A DNA stretch of 6,563 bases, taken from contig JAOUOK010000102.1 of the NCBI GenBank assembly GCA_029880425.1, forward strand, positions 1 to 6,563, read 5' to 3'. This document shows positions 1 through 6,563 of this stretch, in pieces (positions within the stretch are counted from its first letter, which is position 1; each line of letters begins with the position of its first letter). The DNA is from Gammaproteobacteria bacterium. GTDB lineage: Bacteria; Pseudomonadota; Gammaproteobacteria; UBA6429; Thiohalophilaceae. The notes under the pieces were generated by a model. The model was not told the DNA's origin and made no database searches. It saw nothing but the letters and a program-made list of their open reading frames with translations. Both the position numbers and the translations under genes were made by a program.

Positions 1-31
1 AAGAAATAAACCGGAAATAATAAAAAACAAT

Positions 32-62
32 AAAAAAGGGAAGCCATGGCTTCCCTTTTTTT
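32..62 (-). terminator. Rho-independent terminator of soxB, probably bidirectional
   Basis: A perfect palindrome, GGGAAGCCATGGCTTCCC (38-55), is flanked by six A (32-37) and seven T (56-62), so either strand gives a GC-rich stem followed by a U tract. It starts about 15 bp past the soxB stop on the minus strand. A second small hairpin, TAAGTT-TTTG-AACTTA (62-77), sits between the stop codon and this terminator. It probably ends soxB transcription and would also stop transcription arriving from the left. Positions 1-31 are AT-rich and show no gene. Confidence 0.88.
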
Positions 63-77
63 AAGTTTTTGAACTTA

Positions 78-1868
78 CTATGCCAACCCTGGGTTACCTT
101 CCATACCCAGTATCTTAGGCGTATTAAGCTTTTTAACTTTTGCAACACGCTCGGTACGTAAGTAGTCTGCTACCACATCCCAGATGGGTGCACCCGGAGA
201 TTTTGAACCTACCGTTGCCCAACCCGATACGACATACGATTTATTCGCATCAATCCTGGTGCCATCATCAAGCGCCATATCAGTCACACGTGTACCAAAC
301 TTATTCGTCGGTGCAATGGTATAGTCAAGTCCACCGACACGAACCATATCACCGCCTTGTTGATAATAAGGATCGTTGTTAAACAAGTTATCTGCAACAT
401 CTTCAAGGATAGCTTTAATATCAGAACCTTTCATTTCACGGCGGTATGTTTCAGGGTACGTAATACAGGTTTGATCCATCACATTATCCATGGTGATAGT
501 TTGTCCTGGTAGTACTGTTGTACCCCAACGGAAACCCGGTGAAAGCGAAATTTGTGCATCATTAACATTATTCAATGCGTCACAAATAATTTGATCAAAG
601 GTACCGTTAAAGTTGCCGCGACGGTATAACACCTGGTCGGCAACCGCGAGTTCTTCAGTTAACGTTGCCAGGTATGGCTTACGCACTTCTTCAATATAGT
701 TAGCCATTTCTGCATCAGGTTCTAACAAGTTAGAAAAGACCGGTAATAATTTATAGCGGAAATCCTGTACCTTGCCGTTACGTACATCTAACTGCATGGT
801 ACCAAGGAACTTACCGTTAGAGCCTGCGTTAGTAACTAAAGTCTGACCACCCTTGTTTTTAACAACAGAAGGTTGTGGTACACCATCATGAGTATGACCA
901 CCAAAGATAACATCAATGCCTGAAACAACTGATGCCATTTTCAAATCAACATCCATGCCGTTATGAGAGATAACAACAACCACATCCGGTTTTTCATTCG
1001 CACGGACTTCATCAACGGTAGCCTGCATTTCTGCATCACGAATACCAAAGGTCCAGTCAGGAATGAAACGTTGTGGATTTGCAATCGGTGTATAGGGGAA
1101 TGCCTGGCCAATTACAGCGACACGAATGCCATCATCCATTTCCTTGATCGTGTATGGCTTAAAGGCACGTTGCGTATCTTCGTTGTAACCTTCAAAATCT
1201 GAAAAGTTATAATCGAATGATGCATCATCTTTGACAAATACATTTTGACAAACAAAATCACCTTTGAAATCTTTAACGTTAGAAATAACTTCTTCATCAC
1301 GGTAAGTGAATTCCCAGTGGCCGGTCATTACATCTACGCCGAGCAGGTTACATGCACCCACCATATCCTTACCTCGTGTCCAGTAAGCTGTACCAGAACC
1401 TTGCCAGGTATCACCACCATCTAACAACAATGTTTTATTTGGACCATGTTCTGCGCGCAACTTCTTAACCAGTGTACGCAAATGTGCAAAACCACCAACC
1501 TTACCATATGTTTTAGCCGCTTCAGCATAATTCAGGTAAGTGAAGGCATGGGCTTCAAGCGAATCTTTTTTAAGGTTGAAGTGATTTAATAATTTGTCAC
1601 CCACTAAATGTGGGGGCTGACCGTGTGCACCACCAACACCGATATTAACATTAGGCTCACGAAAATAGATTGGCAAAAGCTGGGCATGACAATCTGTAAA
1701 ATGCATCAAGGTCACATTACCAAATTTTGGAATGTTATATACATCACCGGGGGCGGAAGCAGTGGCTACTGAATTTCCTGAACCTGGCTTGCTATCACAG
1801 CCTGGTAACATACCCGCTGCTGCTGCCATACCCATGACTTGCATAAACTCACGGCGATTAAGTGACAT
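78..1868 (-). CDS. soxB: SoxB, periplasmic thiosulfohydrolase of the Sox thiosulfate oxidation system
   Basis: A 596-residue protein of the calcineurin-like phosphoesterase plus 5'-nucleotidase C-terminal fold. SoxB hydrolyses the terminal sulfonate from the thiosulfonate carried on SoxY of SoxYZ, releasing sulfate in the periplasm, and uses a dimanganese centre. Visible metallophosphoesterase blocks are TDCH (58-61), GGDTWQGSG (151-159), the SoxB-type GHWEFTY (183-189), ISHNG (300-304) and GGHTHD (323-328). Likely metal ligands are D59, H61, D153, H302, H325 and H327. SPGFRWG (443-449) lies in the C-terminal domain. The N terminus has a twin-arginine motif, NRREFMQ (4-10), then an Ala-rich stretch and Cys24. 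The start is supported by AGGAG 8 nt upstream (1877-1881). Full length is as expected for SoxB. It stands alone: no soxAXYZCD gene is in the window, and a terminator follows directly. The family call is very secure. Confidence 0.97.
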   Translation of the reverse strand: MSLNRREFMQVMGMAAAAGMLPGCDSKPGSGNSVATASAPGDVYNIPKFGNVTLMHFTDCHAQLLPIYFREPNVNIGVGGAHGQPPHLVGDKLLNHFNLKKDSLEAHAFTYLNYAEAAKTYGKVGGFAHLRTLVKKLRAEHGPNKTLLLDGGDTWQGSGTAYWTRGKDMVGACNLLGVDVMTGHWEFTYRDEEVISNVKDFKGDFVCQNVFVKDDASFDYNFSDFEGYNEDTQRAFKPYTIKEMDDGIRVAVIGQAFPYTPIANPQRFIPDWTFGIRDAEMQATVDEVRANEKPDVVVVISHNGMDVDLKMASVVSGIDVIFGGHTHDGVPQPSVVKNKGGQTLVTNAGSNGKFLGTMQLDVRNGKVQDFRYKLLPVFSNLLEPDAEMANYIEEVRKPYLATLTEELAVADQVLYRRGNFNGTFDQIICDALNNVNDAQISLSPGFRWGTTVLPGQTITMDNVMDQTCITYPETYRREMKGSDIKAILEDVADNLFNNDPYYQQGGDMVRVGGLDYTIAPTNKFGTRVTDMALDDGTRIDANKSYVVSGWATVGSKSPGAPIWDVVADYLRTERVAKVKKLNTPKILGMEGNPGLA

Positions 1869-1875
1869 TAGATGA

Positions 1876-1881
1876 TCTCCT
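1876..1881 (-). promoter_or_regulatory. Ribosome binding site of soxB
   Basis: On the minus strand AGGAGA lies 7 nt before the ATG at 1868. It fixes the soxB start immediately ahead of the twin-arginine signal peptide. Confidence 0.8.
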
Positions 1882-1892
1882 GAAAATTTTTA

Positions 1893-1936
1893 ATTATATA
1901 AATGACTTAAATAAATACCCGGATAATTAACCCGGA
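1893..1936 (-). promoter_or_regulatory. Candidate soxB promoter with a direct-repeat operator
   Basis: Reading toward soxB, a consensus TATAAT (1893-1898) lies about 25 bp before the start codon. No TTGACA-like hexamer sits at the usual distance. Instead there are two exact copies of TCCGGGT (1930-1936 and 1917-1923), separated by TAATTA. The proximal copy falls where a -35 element would be. A good -10, a missing -35 and a repeat at that place are what an activator-dependent promoter often looks like, though a repressor site is equally possible. The regulator is not identifiable, and the assignment is inference. Confidence 0.4.
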
Positions 1937-1958
1937 GCATTTTTATTCTTAACCCAAC

Positions 1959-2024
1959 TTTTAGCTTTAAGCAGCTAAAATCTTGTTCTTGTGTACAAGA
2001 ATTATGCCATGGCTATTTCATGGC
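1959..2024. repeat. Cluster of three consecutive inverted repeats upstream of soxB
   Basis: Three perfect inverted repeats lie in 66 bp. TTTTAGCT-6 nt-AGCTAAAA occupies 1959-1980. TTCTTG-4 nt-CAAGAA occupies 1986-2001. GCCATG-7 nt-CATGGC occupies 2006-2024. They differ in sequence, so they are not copies of one repeat. None has a GC-rich stem followed by a U tract, so they are not ordinary terminators. They may be operators or hairpins in a long soxB or msrPQ transcript. Confidence 0.6.
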
Positions 2025-2219
2025 GAAAACACAACAAAAAGTAGCTGTTCTAACTCCTCAACATCGAAAAAATTCATAATAAATTCTGACGAAACAACTA
2101 CTTATACTATGTCGGTTATTGCACTCATCATACTTTAGTAAACAGGAGGTGTATAAATAAAATCGTAAAATCTCTTTTTTAATGCACTTTATAAAGCGCC
2201 TATTGCATTTTGCACGTTA

Positions 2220-2828
2220 TCACTGTGGGTTTAAGCCAGATTTGAGCAAAAACGTAGGTTTTATTCTGACCGCAAACAAAACTAATAAAATAATGGCGTA
2301 GATAACAGGCTCCTTGAGATCTGCTTTTACCAGCAAGAAAAAATGCAGTACCCCTAAAATTGCAATCACGTAAATCAGCTTGTGCAATGACTTCCAGCGC
2401 CGACCTAAGCGTTTCATCATTTTTTTTGTTGATGTCATAGCCAGTGGGGTAAGTAGGATAAACGCCAACATACCAAACGTAATGTAGGGTCGCTTGATGA
2501 TATCCAGCAGGATTTCATCCCAGTCAAAAAAATGATCCAGCACAACATAGGTTATTAAATGAACACAGACATAAAAGAAACTGAATAAACCCAACATACG
2601 CCGTAATCGTAATGGCCAGGCAGAGCCTGTTAGTTGACGTAATGGTGTCATGGCAAGCGTGATTAATAAAAATCGGAGGGTCCATTCACCGCTACTTCGT
2701 GTTAATACCTCGAAAGGATTTGCTCCCAACTCATCATGGTAAAAATTCACAAAGAGCATAACCAGGGGTAATAAACAAAGAATAAAAACAATGGGCTTTA
2801 TTAGGCGCAACATAGAACTAAATCCCAC
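2220..2828 (-). CDS. msrQ: MsrQ, haem-binding membrane subunit of the MsrPQ methionine sulfoxide reductase
   Basis: A 202-residue inner-membrane protein of the ferric-reductase-like transmembrane family (formerly YedZ). It passes electrons from the quinone pool through b-type haem to periplasmic MsrP. About six hydrophobic segments are visible, near residues 9-28, 48-66, 77-97, 115-133, 150-168 and 172-188. Three histidines match the E. coli haem ligands: H90 (VCVHLITY), H149 (SLHK) and H162 (VLHFF), corresponding as I recall to H91, H151 and H164. Family signatures TPLRQ (61-65), RRMLGL (76-81) and KRPY (112-115) are also present. The length is normal (E. coli 211). The listed start is GTG, 6 bp after the msrP stop, without a clear Shine-Dalgarno sequence. 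An in-frame ATG at 2813 would remove only five residues, has a weak GGGA upstream, and is a real alternative. It is almost certainly co-transcribed with msrP. Confidence 0.94.
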   Translation of the reverse strand: MGFSSMLRLIKPIVFILCLLPLVMLFVNFYHDELGANPFEVLTRSSGEWTLRFLLITLAMTPLRQLTGSAWPLRLRRMLGLFSFFYVCVHLITYVVLDHFFDWDEILLDIIKRPYITFGMLAFILLTPLAMTSTKKMMKRLGRRWKSLHKLIYVIAILGVLHFFLLVKADLKEPVIYAIILLVLFAVRIKPTFLLKSGLNPQ

Positions 2829-2834
2829 AAAACA

Positions 2835-3782
2835 TTAGAAATATTTTTTTAGATCCATACCGGTGTAAAGGTGTGCAACCTGTTCAGCATAACCATTAAA
2901 TAGCAAAGTATCGCGTTTCAAAAAATCGCCAATACGTCTTTCTTTTCTCTGACTCCAGCGAGGATGATCAACCTCGGGATTAACATTTGAATAAAAACCG
3001 TATTCATTTGGTGCTGATTTTGTCCAGCTACTTACTGGCTCTTTATCAGTGAAATGAATTTTCACGATTGACTTAATGCTTTTAAAACCATATTTCCAGG
3101 GCACGACTAAACGCAAAGGAGCACCATTTTGTTTAGGTAATACTTCGCCATAAAGACCAACGGCCAGAATAGTAAGGGGATTCATCGCTTCATCAATGCG
3201 CAGACCTTCAATATAAGGCCAGTCTAATACACGTCGTTTTTGGCCATTCATCTCACCTGGTCGATATAACGTTTCAAACTGAACGTATTTTGCTTTAGAT
3301 GTGGGCCTTGCCTGCTTAATTAATTTAGCCAGCGGAAAACCTAACCAGGGAATTACCATTGACCAGCGCTCAACACACCGTAAACGGTATATGCGTTCCT
3401 CTATTGCATGTTGCTTAAGTATATCTTCCATATGCAGCATGCCAGGTTTTTCAACTTCACCACTTATTTCCACTGACCAGGGATCAGTGGTTAATGCTTG
3501 TGCATTTTTTGCAGGAGAATATTTATCGGTACCAAACTCGTAAAAATTATTGTAATTGGTGATTTTATCGTATGAAGTAAGTGTATCGGCTATATCAAAT
3601 TGTGTATTTTTAGTTGAGCTTAAAGGTTTACCTCCATATCCTGCAATCGAATCTCTTAATGGCAGAAGACTCGCAACAGCGGCCAAGCCTGCTGATGAGG
3701 TCATAAACTTACGCCGTTCTTCATAAATAGCTTTATCTGTAATTTCTGATGCGAGAATATCTGTTGTTTTTTTTAATAACAT
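2835..3782 (-). CDS. msrP: MsrP, periplasmic molybdopterin methionine sulfoxide reductase
   Basis: A 315-residue catalytic subunit of the sulfite-oxidase fold (formerly YedY). It reduces methionine sulfoxide in periplasmic proteins, taking electrons from MsrQ. The molybdenum-coordinating cysteine is C136 in RLRCVERWS (133-141). Other family blocks are NNFYEFG (78-84), DPWSVEISGEV (100-110), EERIYR (128-133), PWKYGFKSIKSIV (228-240), NPEVDHPRWSQ (268-278) and LLFNGY (293-298). The signal peptide is Tat-type: ERRKFM (22-27), then a hydrophobic stretch to about residue 41. The roughly 20 residues before the twin arginine are also seen in the E. coli protein, so this is not an extension artefact. 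The ATG has TAAGGG 6 nt upstream (3789-3794). It is the first gene of the msrP-msrQ operon. As in the family, it has no cytochrome or dimerisation domain of true sulfite oxidases, so a sulfite dehydrogenase role is unlikely despite soxB nearby. Confidence 0.96.
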   Translation of the reverse strand: MLLKKTTDILASEITDKAIYEERRKFMTSSAGLAAVASLLPLRDSIAGYGGKPLSSTKNTQFDIADTLTSYDKITNYNNFYEFGTDKYSPAKNAQALTTDPWSVEISGEVEKPGMLHMEDILKQHAIEERIYRLRCVERWSMVIPWLGFPLAKLIKQARPTSKAKYVQFETLYRPGEMNGQKRRVLDWPYIEGLRIDEAMNPLTILAVGLYGEVLPKQNGAPLRLVVPWKYGFKSIKSIVKIHFTDKEPVSSWTKSAPNEYGFYSNVNPEVDHPRWSQRKERRIGDFLKRDTLLFNGYAEQVAHLYTGMDLKKYF

Positions 3783-3848
3783 AAAACGCCCTTAAAGCCT
3801 GCTATGGTGGAATTATTGTTCAAAATCAGACTATAAAGTTATAAAATA

Positions 3849-3913
3849 GTTCAACCTGATACAGAAAAAATAAAAATACGATAACGATATCATTAATCAG
3901 GTTCATATCCTGA
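3849..3913. promoter_or_regulatory. Candidate operator half-sites in the divergent msrP region
   Basis: Three CCTGA units lie between the two divergent genes: 3855-3859, the reverse complement TCAGG at 3897-3901, and 3909-3913. The last two form TCAGG-TTCATAT-CCTGA, a perfect 5-7-5 inverted repeat. The first two extend to an 8-bp inverted pair, AACCTGAT (3853-3860) and ATCAGGTT (3896-3903), 35 bp apart. No strong sigma-70 promoter could be assigned to either gene; a TTGAAC hexamer facing msrP (3849-3854) has no well-spaced -10. Regulatory function is inferred from arrangement only. Confidence 0.35.
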
Positions 3914-3938
3914 GCATAAATCGGGTAGTATTCTTTAT

Positions 3939-4553
3939 ATGAATGAAAAGACCTCAAATTCAAGTTTACTTCAGGAATCCAGTGCGCGTGGAGAAAAACG
4001 CTCATTTGAAATTTATAATAACAAGTTTATTAAAGTAACCACGAATAGTCTTATTGATAACAATAGTTACCATCTAAACATGAGCTTACTTGCGCCATGG
4101 CCGGTAAGGCACAGGAATATTTCATGGCAGTGGTTATTAGCAGTATTTTACTTCTCACTCACCACGCTGGCTTATACCGTCTACCTCTTTTATTTCCAGG
4201 AAAGCAGCAAGCTTGAAAAACTGTTGCCCTTTATTGTTGTTTTTTTATTGCTCAGCCTGGGTTCTTTTTTAATGTTTTTATATCGATCACCCAATGTCAC
4301 TGAATTTAAAAGCCGTTATGGAAACTGTGTCGTACTAAGCTTGTTATATAACAACCCAACAAAAAAAGAATTTAAAGATTTCATAGAAGAAATAAAACTA
4401 CGCAGCCTGTTAGCCAGCCAGGCAGTAAAAATAGAAAAGAACAAAATGCTCGAAATTGAAATGAAAGAGCTTAAGCGCTTACGAAATGAAGGTATCATTT
4501 CACATCATCACTATGCTGAGGCTAAAGCACGTATCCTGCAGGTAAGATTATAG
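3939..4553 (+). CDS. Uncharacterised two-helix membrane protein with SHOCT-like C-terminal motif
   Basis: A 204-residue protein that I do not recognise as a named family. Residues 1-20 are polar and probably disordered. Residues 21-58 look beta-rich (RSFEIYNNKFIKVTT). Two hydrophobic helices follow at about 63-86 and 94-116, separated by a short charged loop, suggesting a membrane hairpin with both ends on the same side. Residues 119-160 contain F-x3-YGN, a second beta-like stretch, then NPTKKEFKDFIEEI, a helix. The two soluble parts could form one small PH-like domain interrupted by the hairpin; that is inference. The tail (about 172-201), with ELKRLRNEGIIS and then Y-x3-K-x2-IL, fits the SHOCT pattern of leucines, a Gly-hydrophobic-Ile-Ser turn and a C-terminal helix. 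The ATG has only a weak upstream GGG. It is transcribed away from msrP and converges on clpB. Gene reality is likely; function is unknown. Confidence 0.8.
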   Translation: MNEKTSNSSLLQESSARGEKRSFEIYNNKFIKVTTNSLIDNNSYHLNMSLLAPWPVRHRNISWQWLLAVFYFSLTTLAYTVYLFYFQESSKLEKLLPFIVVFLLLSLGSFLMFLYRSPNVTEFKSRYGNCVVLSLLYNNPTKKEFKDFIEEIKLRSLLASQAVKIEKNKMLEIEMKELKRLRNEGIISHHHYAEAKARILQVRL

Positions 4554-4555
4554 AT

Positions 4556-4587
4556 AAAAAAATGCCATACCGTTAGGTATGGCATTT
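4556..4587 (-). terminator. Rho-independent terminator of clpB, between convergent genes
   Basis: A perfect 12-bp stem, AAATGCCATACC (4560-4571) with GGTATGGCATTT (4576-4587), closes on the 4-nt loop GTTA. Seven A on the plus strand (4556-4562) give a U tract for minus-strand transcripts, so the hairpin terminates clpB. It begins 2 bp after the stop of the plus-strand gene. For that gene the U tract is only three residues, inside the stem, so termination in that direction should be weaker. Positions 4588-4630 otherwise hold only the short palindrome CTGAATTCAG (4618-4627). Confidence 0.88.
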
Positions 4588-4630
4588 AAGTAAGTGCTGC
4601 GTTTTACTGAAAATCAGCTGAATTCAGACT

Positions 4631-6563
4631 TTAAGCAACCGATGCTTTTTTCTGTGACTTGGTAAATACCAACTCATCATCCTGTACATCAACATAGATC
4701 ACATCACCGGCAATAAACTTACCCGATAAAATATCCTGGGCTAACGGGTTTTCAACCTGTTGCTGAATAGCACGTTTCAATGGCCTCGCACCATAAACAG
4801 GGTCAAACCCTGCTTCACCCAGTTTATCTAATGCAATTTCTGTTAATTCAATATCAATTTGCCTGTCAGCTAAACGTTTGCGCAGGTATTCAAACTGAAT
4901 ATTAGCAATTAAACGAATTTGCTCCTGACCTAATGGGTGGAAAACAACAACTTCATCAATACGATTTATAAACTCAGGTCTGAAATGTGCTGACACTGTT
5001 TCCATCACGGCATTTTTCATTGCATCGTAATTCTTTTCGGCCGGGGTGTTATCTAAACAGAGCTCCTGGATTTGTTGTGAACCCAGGTTAGATGTCATGA
5101 TAATAACAGTATTTCTGAAGTCTACCGTACGTCCCTGGCCATCAGTTAAACGTCCATCTTCTAGTACCTGTAATAAAATATTAAAGACATCGGGGTGTGC
5201 TTTCTCAACTTCATCGAGCAAAATAACTGAATACGGCTTACGACGCACGGCCTCGGTTAAATAGCCGCCTTCTTCATATCCCACGTAACCCGGAGGTGCT
5301 CCAATTAAGCGGGCAACTGAATGTTTTTCCATAAACTCAGACATATCAATCCGCACCATGGCATCTTCGGTATCAAATAAAAACTCCGCTAATGCTTTAG
5401 TTAATTCTGTTTTACCAACACCGGTAGGACCAAGGAATAAGAATGAACCATTAGGCCGGTTTGGATCAGACAAGCCTGCACGTGAACGACGGATCGCATC
5501 AGATACAGCCTGTACCGCTTCACCCTGACCAATAACTCTCCCGTGTAACGCCTGTTCCATTTGTAAAAGTTTTTCACGTTCACCTTCAAGCATTTTTGAA
5601 ACGGGAATACCGGTCCACTTGGAAACCACTTCAGCGATTTCTTCTTCTGTAACAGAATTACGTAACAGGGTTGTTTCCTGCATTTCAACCTGGGACGCCA
5701 TATCCAGTTGTTTTTCTAAATCCGGGATCTTGCCATATTGCAGTTCAGACATACGCCCCAGGTCACTGGCACGACGTGCAGTTTCTAATTCCTGGCGTGC
5801 ACGATCCAGTTCTTCTTTAATGTGTTGTGTACCCTGAACTGCCGCTTTTTCAGATTTCCATACTTCATCAAGTTCACTGTAGTCCCTTTCCAGGTTATCA
5901 ATTTCATTTTGAAGATTTTTTAAACGCTCTTTAGATGCGGCATCATTTTCTTTATTTAATGCTTCACGTTCAATTTTTAACTGAATCAATTTACGATCCA
6001 TCTTGTCCATAGATTCAGGCTTCGAATCAATTTCCATACGGATACGACTTGCTGATTCATCAATCAAGTCAATCGCTTTATCCGGTAGCTGGCGATCAGT
6101 AATATAACGATGCGACAATGTTGCCGCTGCGACAATTGCCGGATCACTGATGTCAACACCATGATGCACTTCATACTTTTCTTTTAAACCACGAAGGATG
6201 GCCACTGTATCTTCAACGGAAGGCTCATCAACAAGTACTTTCTGGAAACGGCGCTCTAAAGCAGCATCTTTTTCAATGTATTGACGGTATTCATCTAAGG
6301 TTGTGGCACCCACGCAGTGGAGTTCGCCACGAGCTAAAGCAGGTTTTAACATGTTACCCGCATCCATCGCGCCTTCTGCTTTACCTGCACCCACCATGGT
6401 ATGCAGTTCATCGATAAATAAAATGATTTGTCCTTCCTGTTTAGATAAATCATTTAATACTGCTTTTAAACGTTCTTCAAATTCACCACGGAACTTGGCA
6501 CCTGCAAGTAAAGAACCCATATCAAGAGATAAAACACGTTTACCCTTAATCCCTTGATATGGG
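4631..6563 (-). CDS. clpB: ClpB, ATP-dependent protein disaggregase (5' end lies outside the window)
   Basis: About 643 C-terminal residues of the cytoplasmic hexameric AAA+ chaperone that, with DnaK/DnaJ/GrpE, pulls proteins out of aggregates. The frame stays open to the window edge (upstream residues KGKRVLSLD), so the internal ATG at 6520 is not the start. By alignment with E. coli numbering, the visible part begins near residue 228; the N domain and first Walker A are missing. Counted from that ATG, NBD1 shows Walker B ILFIDELH (33-40), GATT (71-74) and arginine fingers R90/R91. A coiled-coil middle domain covers roughly 165-285, with WTGIPV at 302-307. NBD2 has Walker A GPTGVGKT (364-371), pore loop GYVGYEEGG (411-419), Walker B ILLDE (433-437), sensor TSN (476-478), FRPEFINR (513-520) and sensor-2 GARPLKR (577-583). 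The presence of the middle domain excludes ClpA. All catalytic residues visible are intact. Its promoter is outside the window. Confidence 0.97.
   Translation of the reverse strand, partial: PYQGIKGKRVLSLDMGSLLAGAKFRGEFEERLKAVLNDLSKQEGQIILFIDELHTMVGAGKAEGAMDAGNMLKPALARGELHCVGATTLDEYRQYIEKDAALERRFQKVLVDEPSVEDTVAILRGLKEKYEVHHGVDISDPAIVAAATLSHRYITDRQLPDKAIDLIDESASRIRMEIDSKPESMDKMDRKLIQLKIEREALNKENDAASKERLKNLQNEIDNLERDYSELDEVWKSEKAAVQGTQHIKEELDRARQELETARRASDLGRMSELQYGKIPDLEKQLDMASQVEMQETTLLRNSVTEEEIAEVVSKWTGIPVSKMLEGEREKLLQMEQALHGRVIGQGEAVQAVSDAIRRSRAGLSDPNRPNGSFLFLGPTGVGKTELTKALAEFLFDTEDAMVRIDMSEFMEKHSVARLIGAPPGYVGYEEGGYLTEAVRRKPYSVILLDEVEKAHPDVFNILLQVLEDGRLTDGQGRTVDFRNTVIIMTSNLGSQQIQELCLDNTPAEKNYDAMKNAVMETVSAHFRPEFINRIDEVVVFHPLGQEQIRLIANIQFEYLRKRLADRQIDIELTEIALDKLGEAGFDPVYGARPLKRAIQQQVENPLAQDILSGKFIAGDVIYVDVQDDELVFTKSQKKASVA

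Larger units (their letters stand above)
1869..2219. other. 351-bp intergenic region between msrQ and soxB
   Basis: This AT-rich gap holds the soxB ribosome binding site, the candidate promoter and three inverted repeats near its soxB end. The part next to msrQ (2040-2219) shows no convincing gene and no canonical terminator for msrQ. The only structure there is the palindrome CTTTATAAAG (2187-2196), inside a wider AATGCA/TGCATT pairing (2181-2186 with about 2204-2209) that lacks a U tract. Read-through from msrPQ into soxB therefore cannot be excluded, although the long gap favours a separate soxB promoter. Confidence 0.6.

Noticed and set aside
2018..2077. A 19-codon minus-strand ORF (MNFFDVEELEQLLFVVFSP) upstream of soxB, with a protein-like composition.
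   Set aside because: No ribosome binding site precedes it and it is too short to judge; it could be a leader peptide but nothing supports translation.
2004..2138. A 44-codon plus-strand ORF in the msrQ-soxB gap (begins MPWLFHGENT).
   Set aside because: It has no Shine-Dalgarno sequence, a Ser/Thr/Asn/Lys-rich composition typical of random AT-rich DNA, and overlaps the inverted-repeat cluster.
2144..2184. A perfect plus-strand AGGAGGTG followed by an ATG at 2182.
   Set aside because: The ATG is 30 nt away, too far for initiation, and its reading frame simply runs antisense into the end of msrQ for 39 codons. GTG in the motif itself meets a stop after two more codons.
2181..2212. Possible msrQ terminator around CTTTATAAAG.
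   Set aside because: The stem is AT-rich with mismatches, and on the minus strand it is followed by A residues, not a U tract.
3713..3782. Apparent N-terminal extension of MsrP before its twin arginine.
   Set aside because: The E. coli MsrP precursor has a similar stretch before its twin arginine, and the upstream TAAGGG supports this start.
2835..3782. Reading the sulfite-oxidase-fold gene as a SoxCD-type sulfur or sulfite dehydrogenase because of nearby soxB.
   Set aside because: The NNFYEFG and other blocks, its length and the msrQ partner are specific for MsrP; the dimerisation domain of SoxC and a cytochrome partner are absent.
4631..6520. A 629-residue ClpB isoform starting at the ATG at 6520.
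   Set aside because: The frame is open upstream with conserved ClpB residues to the window edge, and this ATG lies inside NBD1 after its Walker A. The gene is cut by the window, not shortened.

Overview
The window looks like chromosomal DNA of an AT-rich, sulfur-oxidising gammaproteobacterium. The evidence is a complete soxB (periplasmic thiosulfate oxidation), a Tat-exported MsrP with its haem partner MsrQ, and a ClpB whose visible part matches the Escherichia coli protein closely as I recall it. No genus can be named from this window alone. No rRNA, tRNA, insertion sequence, CRISPR array or phage gene is visible.

Layout, left to right. A bidirectional hairpin terminator (32-62) closes soxB, which is on the minus strand (78-1868). 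Next is a 351-bp gap (1869-2219) that holds the soxB ribosome binding site, a TATAAT element, a 7-bp direct repeat and three back-to-back inverted repeats. Then comes the minus-strand pair msrP-msrQ (3782 down to 2220), separated by 6 bp. A 156-bp divergent region (3783-3938) carries repeated CCTGA half-sites. On its far side is a plus-strand gene for an unassigned two-helix membrane protein with a SHOCT-like tail (3939-4553). It converges on the 3' three quarters of clpB (4631 to beyond 6563, minus strand). A strong hairpin at 4560-4587 separates them and is oriented to stop clpB transcription.

How the genes relate. SoxB releases sulfate from sulfur-loaded SoxYZ in the periplasm. MsrP/MsrQ repairs oxidised methionines in periplasmic proteins using electrons from the quinone pool. 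ClpB disaggregates proteins in the cytoplasm. SoxB and MsrP share the Tat route and the periplasm, so a protective link is possible, but only neighbourhood supports it. No other sox gene is present, so soxB is either solitary here or at the edge of a locus that continues left of position 1; the strong terminator argues against the latter. I see no clearly new multi-gene system. The least explained elements are the SHOCT-tailed membrane protein and the structured soxB leader.
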